From: an uncultured Planctomycetaceae bacterium
Lineage (GTDB): Bacteria; Planctomycetota; Planctomycetia; Pirellulales; Lacipirellulaceae
Direction: 5' to 3'
Assembly: GCA_937860165.1 (NCBI GenBank)
Contig: CALMBE010000189.1
Span: 1-5,679 of the forward strand
DNA: 5,679 nucleotides
Of this stretch, positions 5,176 through 5,679 are shown one piece after another. Each line of letters starts with the position of its first letter. The stretch's first letter is position 1. Below the pieces are notes generated by a model. That model worked only from the letters and a program-made list of their open reading frames with translations. It was not told the DNA's origin and ran no database searches. The translations under genes and the position numbers were made by a program.

Positions 5176-5679
5176 TCAGGTCTCGAACTCCACAATCGCT
5201 TGATCGACAGCAAGCGTTTCACCAGCAGCAACTAGAAGCCGCAAGACCTTGGCGTCGCGGGGGGCCCGCAATACATTTTCCATTTTCATCGCCTCGACCA
5301 CTGCCAAGTCTTGCCCTGCCTTCACCTCCTCGCCACTTTCCACATGCAAACTCTTGAGCAGGCCCGGCATCGGCGAGAGCAGGAATTTCGTGACATCGGG
5401 GGGTAATTTCTCTGGCATCAGGGCCAACAGTTCGGCAGCCCGCGCCGAGAGCACCATCGCATCGACTTGGGTACCCCAGTGAAACAATCGATACACCAAG
5501 TGCCGGCGTTCCACCTGGATGCATACCTCGACCCCGTCAATCGTGCCTTTGAAGTGCGGCTGCCCGAACTCCCAATCGGTAACCACTCGAAAAGTACACT
5601 CCGCACACCGCACATCGTACCCGGCATCTCGCTTGTGGATGGAAATGGGATAGTGCTTTCCACCCAGAACCACGACCCA
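5176..5679 (-). CDS. pccA: Acyl-CoA (propionyl-CoA type) carboxylase alpha subunit, C-terminal part
   Basis: The gene runs off the right edge. 167 C-terminal residues are visible, beginning WVVLGGKHYPISI. The alpha subunit carboxylates biotin with ATP and bicarbonate, and the beta subunit passes the carboxyl group to propionyl- or acetyl-CoA. The visible N-terminal half fits the beta-barrel biotin-transferase linker (GKHYPISIHKRDAGYDVRC). It leads through LMPEKLPPDVTKFLLSPMPG, a stretch typical of propionyl-CoA carboxylase alpha chains. The last 70 residues form the biotinyl domain, with the biotin-accepting lysine in EAMKMEN (codon 5284-5286) and the end LAVDQAIVEFET. The biotin carboxylase and ATP-grasp domains would lie beyond the window. 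Substrate preference (propionyl- versus acetyl-CoA) cannot be settled from this part. The TGA at 5176-5178 is followed by a palindromic repeat. Confidence 0.9.
   Translation of the reverse strand, partial: WVVVLGGKHYPISIHKRDAGYDVRCAECTFRVVTDWEFGQPHFKGTIDGVEVCIQVERRHLVYRLFHWGTQVDAMVLSARAAELLALMPEKLPPDVTKFLLSPMPGLLKSLHVESGEEVKAGQDLAVVEAMKMENVLRAPRDAKVLRLLVAAGETLAVDQAIVEFET

Overview
The window looks like bacterial chromosome from a planctomycete, most likely in the Pirellulales. This is inferred from the GluRS variant (a long insert after KLSKR), a small protein that resembles planctomycete hypotheticals as I remember them, weak or absent Shine-Dalgarno sites, and short palindromic repeats between genes. 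I could not test the placement with a search. The five protein-coding genes are ordinary housekeeping or signalling genes. The unusual content is in the spacers.

Layout, left to right. Positions 1-60 hold a palindromic element that may be a remote member of the repeat family seen further right. Positions 61-225 are a leader with one hairpin, followed by gltX (226-1785, +), a complete glutamyl-tRNA synthetase. gltX converges on a minus-strand NAD-dependent isocitrate dehydrogenase (1862-2863). The 76-nt gap between them is almost filled by two copies of a 34-nt repeat at 40-nt period, and the second copy runs into the dehydrogenase stop codon. Upstream of the dehydrogenase is a 77-nt, almost perfect palindrome (2923-2999). 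Next on the minus strand come a 140-residue protein of unknown function (3068-3490, probable TTG start) and a 318-residue HDOD-domain protein (3641-4597) with a clear Shine-Dalgarno site. The 578-nt gap 4598-5175 has no gene and is packed with repeats. The right edge holds the C-terminus of an acyl-CoA (propionyl-CoA type) carboxylase alpha subunit (5176-5679, minus), ending in its biotinyl domain.

Functionally, the isocitrate dehydrogenase serves the TCA cycle and the carboxylase feeds acyl-CoA metabolism. GluRS charges tRNA, and the HDOD protein is probably a non-catalytic signalling or scaffold protein. The spacing does not suggest one operon: all minus-strand genes are separated by 150 nt or more.

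I see no defence system, CRISPR array, RNA gene or intact transposase. The best candidate for something poorly described is the intergenic repeat family. It has a constant GGGTGCC head, a palindrome and a pyrimidine-rich tail. Two copies are direct, a third is inverted and forms a 198-bp MITE-like unit with one of them, and a possible fourth with a different palindrome lies at the left edge.
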